From Actinomycetota bacterium (GTDB taxonomy: Bacteria > Actinomycetota > UBA4738), in assembly GCA_005888465.1 (NCBI GenBank), contig VAYJ01000122.1, positions 1 to 11,888 of the forward strand: DNA of 11,888 nt, written 5' to 3'. The position numbers were made by a program, and so were the translations under genes. Under the pieces are notes generated by a model. It was not told where the DNA came from and ran no database searches. It saw only the letters and a program-made list of their open reading frames with translations. Of the stretch, positions 9,514 through 11,888 are shown in pieces (positions within the stretch are counted from its first letter, which is position 1; every line of letters begins with the position of its first letter).

Positions 9514-10113
9514 ATGACCCAGGAGGGCGGGGCCTCCCGTCGATACCTCGTGGCACGCGCGGTCGCGATCGTCCTGCCGGTGCTGCTGGTCGTCGCGATT
9601 GTCGGAGTGATCGTGTCGCGCCGGGGCGCCGGACAGACGACAAGGCCGGATCTCAGCACGGTCACGTTCGTTGCGAGCCCGGTCCCGGAGCACCGAACCG
9701 CGCCCGGGTTCACGTTGCCGCTCCTCGACGGCACCGGGCCGACCTCACTCGCTCGGTACCCGGGGAAGATCGTCGTGCTGAACCTGTGGGCGTCGTGGTG
9801 CGGGCCCTGCCGCGACGAGTCCCCCCAGCTCCAATCCGTTTGGGAGTCCTACCGTTCGCTGGGCGTCCAGTTCCTGGGCGTCGACCAGCAGGATTCGAAG
9901 GCGGAGGCCAGCGCCTTCGTGCGCGAGTTCGGACTGACGTATCCGATCGCGTTCGATCCCGACGGCTCCGTCGCGGCGAGCTACGGTGCGCTCGGGCTTC
10001 CCACGACCTTCGTGATCGACGCGTCGGGCGTGATCCGGTACCGCTTCCTCGGCCGCGTCGATCCGGTGGGGCTGCAGGACGTCCTCCAGGGCTTGCTCGC
10101 AGAGCGCGGGTGA
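9514..10113 (+). CDS. Membrane-anchored TlpA/ResA-like thioredoxin
   Basis: A 199-residue thiol-disulfide oxidoreductase facing the outside of the membrane. Residues 11-35 form a signal anchor (a long Val/Leu/Ile run after SRRYLVARA). The thioredoxin fold of the AhpC/TSA-Redoxin type spans about 58-197. The redox motif WCGPC lies at 95-99 in LNLWASWCGPCRDESP, and the cis-proline is Pro163 in GLPTTFVID. The motif and anchor resemble ResA/TlpA proteins that reduce apocytochrome c or other exported cysteines. No cytochrome maturation genes are in the window, so the substrate is unknown. It starts at ATG 9514, divergent from the cyclase, and ends 49 nt before the next plus-strand gene, whose exported domain has two cysteines. 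There is no lipobox, so it is held by the helix rather than by lipid. Confidence 0.92.
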   Translation: MTQEGGASRRYLVARAVAIVLPVLLVVAIVGVIVSRRGAGQTTRPDLSTVTFVASPVPEHRTAPGFTLPLLDGTGPTSLARYPGKIVVLNLWASWCGPCRDESPQLQSVWESYRSLGVQFLGVDQQDSKAEASAFVREFGLTYPIAFDPDGSVAASYGALGLPTTFVIDASGVIRYRFLGRVDPVGLQDVLQGLLAERG

Positions 10114-10119
10114 TGCGCC

Positions 10120-10148
10120 TTGACCCCCTCGGGTTGCGCGCCGAAGAT
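10120..10148 (+). promoter_or_regulatory. Weak candidate promoter before the exported protein gene
   Basis: TTGACC (5 of 6 to the -35 consensus) at 10120-10125 is followed after 17 nt by GAAGAT (3 of 6 to TATAAT) at 10143-10148, 14 nt before the ATG at 10163. The -35 is good but the -10 is poor, so the gene could equally be read through from the TlpA-like gene. Confidence 0.28.
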
Positions 10149-10162
10149 GCAGAAGAGCCCCC

Positions 10163-10816
10163 ATGAGCGACGCGCATCCACCCCGACCCGATCAGCCGTC
10201 CTGGATCACGCCGTCGGCGCAGCCCGTGCACGTCCCGACGCCCGCGCCGGACCGGGCGGGCAGGATGCCGGCGCAGATGGCGGCGGCCTTTCTCGTCGCG
10301 GGCTTGGTCTTCGTCCTCGGGCTTCCCGTCGTCGGCCGCATCGGTGGCTCGAAGACCCAGGTGCACGTCAGCCTGCCGGACCGCCAGGTCGACCGGGCGC
10401 GCTTCCCGGATGCAGCCATCAGCGATCAGCTCTCCCTTCGGCTCGGTTCGTTCATTGCGTCAGGCAACTGCCAAGAGAACTCGGTGAACGGGCTTGCTGA
10501 CGCGTACGCCTCGGACTGTGTCGGGTGGTCCGGAGTGGCGGATCACGCCGAGGTCTTCCAGGTCTCGCTCATCAGCAATTCAGATCAGTTCATCGAATGG
10601 TCGCTAGGTCAACTCGTCCTGCAGTCGGCGACGGGAAGGCTGGTCCAGCCGCTCCCGCCGTTCGATCGTCTTCTCGCGCTGCCGGACTCCGGCACTCTGC
10701 AACCGCACGACGTGGTGTCTGGGCTCGTCGCGTTCGCTACGGGCAACGACTTCACCCCGCAGAGCATGCTCTACGAGGATCAGGACGACCTAGTCGTAGA
10801 CGTGTCGGGGTCCTAA
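10163..10816 (+). CDS. Anchored extracytoplasmic protein of unknown function, possibly DUF4352-like
   Basis: A 217-residue protein I cannot assign firmly. Residues 1-36 are a Pro-rich cytosolic tail, about 38-60 are a single membrane helix (AAAFLVAGLVFVLGLPVVG), and the rest should lie outside. The exported part has two cysteines (Cys103, Cys119) that could form a disulfide. A C-terminal beta-rich stretch (about 130-216; VSLISNSDQFIEW, SGTLQPHDVVSGLVAF, LYEDQDDLVVDV) resembles the DUF4352/immunoglobulin-like pattern of strand, N-S, and G/H-D-V-V-G-x-V-A-F. This is inferred from pattern only. It follows the TlpA-like gene by 49 nt on the same strand, so a redox partnership is possible. Its middle is less GC-rich than its neighbours (30 of 60 bases at 10561-10620), suggesting a fast-evolving or accessory gene. 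GAAGAG lies about 12 nt upstream of the ATG as a modest ribosome site. It ends 4 nt from the convergent larC-like stop. Confidence 0.8.
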   Translation: MSDAHPPRPDQPSWITPSAQPVHVPTPAPDRAGRMPAQMAAAFLVAGLVFVLGLPVVGRIGGSKTQVHVSLPDRQVDRARFPDAAISDQLSLRLGSFIASGNCQENSVNGLADAYASDCVGWSGVADHAEVFQVSLISNSDQFIEWSLGQLVLQSATGRLVQPLPPFDRLLALPDSGTLQPHDVVSGLVAFATGNDFTPQSMLYEDQDDLVVDVSGS

Positions 10817-10820
10817 GGAC

Positions 10821-11823
10821 TCAACCGTCGGACGTGAGGGTCGCGGGCAAGACCGTGACGCTGCGAACGCCGGCAGAGCCGCGAAGGAGCGCCGCGAGCT
10901 GCTCGCTTCGATCCACGGGTCCCACGGCCTCGATGCGCGTTGCCGGCTCGCTGCCGGCGCCCGGTGGTCGACCACGCGTCGACCGCGCCAGCGCCGGTCA
11001 GCTCCGAAACGATCGCCTCCACGGCCCGCCCCTCCAGGCCGCGCGCAAGGCCGGCGACGAGCACCGCGTTCGCCTGCGCGCCGGTCGGAGCCGTCAGCAG
11101 CCCGGTGCGCTGCTCATCGCCGATCACGACGCGGAGCACGTTCGGAAAGTCGAGCCGAAGCGTCCCCGCGCCGTAGCCCACGTTCTCCGAGCGCATGACG
11201 GGCATGTCGCCGTAGCCCTCGCTGAGCGCGGCCAGGATCGCGGCGCCCGACGCGGTGACGAGCTCGAGGGGAATCCCGCGCGAGTACGTCGGCGCGCCGC
11301 GAAGGAGCTCGAGCACCACCGGCGAGGGGATCGGCGTCATGCCGTGTTCGGTCCTGATCATCCCGAGGCCCGTCGGGACGGACGATGCGTAGACGCGCTC
11401 GACACCGAGCGAATGCAGCGCGATCGCGCAGCCGACGAACTCGATCAGGCATTCCATCTCGCCGAACTCGGAGAACGTGACGACGTCCACCTCCTTGCTG
11501 TGGACGCGGGCGGCCGCCTCGGCTAGGCGTTGGTAGATGCGGAGCGCGGTTCGTTTCGCCGCGTCCGGGAGCTTCGCCTCCCGCAGCATCCCCCGGACGC
11601 TCCCGTACGTGCGGATCACGTCCAGCGGGTCGGCGTGCACGTGGATGCGAAGCGCGGCGATGTCCTGCACCTCGACCGGCTCCTGCTCCAGGACGAACCC
11701 GCCGATCGGCATGTCCGAGATGGCGCTCGAGATGAGCGCGAGATCCGCCCCGGCGTGCACGAGTGCGCCCAGCGCCATGCCGCCGGTGATCCCCGAGAAG
11801 CAGTCGAAATAGGCGAGGCGCAC
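10821..11823 (-). CDS. Divergent LarC-like protein (DUF111 family), frame-broken near 10970
   Basis: Homologue of LarC, the CTP-dependent nickel insertase that completes the nickel-pincer cofactor of lactate racemase. Recognisable family blocks are YFDCFSGITGGM (5-16), LGVERVYASSVPTGLG (139-154), PSPVVLELLRGAPTYSRG (167-183), LVTASGAAILAAL (188-200) and NVGYGAGT (214-221). Polar motifs usual for LarC are altered: GISGDM is GITGGM, the HFHEVGAVDSI.D block is TFSEFGEMECLIE, and no NIDD motif precedes GAGAVDAW. After DAW the coding frame shifts: RGRPPGAGSEPATRIEAVG and RSVTVLPATL continue in another frame to the TGA at 10821-10823, while the original frame becomes Arg-rich and ends at 10813. The start is GTG 11823. 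Even repaired, it is about 340 residues against about 400 or more for canonical LarC. The family is likely; nickel-insertion activity is doubtful. Confidence 0.82.
10968..10977 (-). other. Frame break inside the larC-like gene at a possible repeat collapse
   Basis: The minus-strand decamer GCGTGGTCGA can be read as the end of GAVDAWS in the upstream frame and as the start of RGRPP in the downstream frame. Family members have about eight extra residues here, of the type TP..MKKGRP. Loss of one repeat copy plus the intervening DNA would explain both the gap and the shift of 2 modulo 3. Confidence 0.65.
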
Positions 11824-11888
11824 TAGGGAGAGACCGCGAGGAAGCTCATGCCGAGCGAGCGGTTTCCGCAGCTTCCCCGGTTCATCGG
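11824..11888 (-). other. Unassigned right-edge stretch, possible end of an upstream gene
   Basis: One minus-strand frame is open from the edge to a TAG at 11823-11825 that overlaps the larC-like GTG as TAGTG, which would be typical coupling. The 21 residues it encodes (ending FLAVSP) match nothing I recognise, including the ends of LarB or LarE. The frame of larC itself is also open here but offers no start codon. No clear ribosome site precedes the GTG. Confidence 0.25.

Overview
The window is high-GC, almost gap-free bacterial DNA. About nine-tenths of it is minus-strand coding sequence. The first 7.1 kb is the actinobacterial division and cell-wall signalling cluster, read right to left as fhaA, fhaB, pstP, rodA, pbpA, pknA, pknB. 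From what I know of Mycobacterium tuberculosis, this is the same gene order as Rv0020c to Rv0014c, including a tRNA-Leu just upstream of fhaA. That synteny, the GC content and the frequent GTG/TTG starts point to Actinomycetota. Sequence divergence from mycobacterial and streptomycete homologues suggests a deep or uncultured lineage. I cannot name the class.

Layout: 1-846 pknB (C-terminus runs off the left edge); 839-2137 pknA-type kinase with its own PASTA repeat; 2142-3558 pbpA, frame broken near 3390; 3555-4847 rodA/ftsW; 4844-5980 pstP; 5977-6426 fhaB; 6428-7141 fhaA; 7142-7255 a divergent promoter region; 7256-7342 tRNA-Leu(CAG) on the plus strand; 7321-8259 a CDF cation exporter whose 3' end overlaps the tRNA; 8264-9456 a membrane adenylate cyclase, frame broken near 9355; 9514-10113 a membrane-anchored TlpA/ResA-type thioredoxin (plus); 10163-10816 an anchored extracytoplasmic protein of unknown function (plus); 10821-11823 a divergent LarC-like protein (minus), frame broken near 10970; 11824-11888 unassigned.

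The seven-gene cluster is one tightly coupled transcription unit, with 1-8 nt overlaps or 1-4 nt gaps at every junction. Two Ser/Thr kinases and one PP2C phosphatase set the phosphorylation state, two FHA proteins read phosphothreonine, and RodA plus the class B PBP form the peptidoglycan polymerase/transpeptidase pair under that control. The cyclase and CDF exporter form a second small minus-strand unit, 4 nt apart. The TlpA-like protein and its neighbour face outward and may form a small envelope pair.

I see no CRISPR array, insertion sequence, prophage or defence locus. The most unusual signals are three conserved genes (pbpA, the cyclase, larC-like) that each change frame and also lack a short family-typical segment at the break, and the LarC-like protein, which has lost its hallmark polar motifs.
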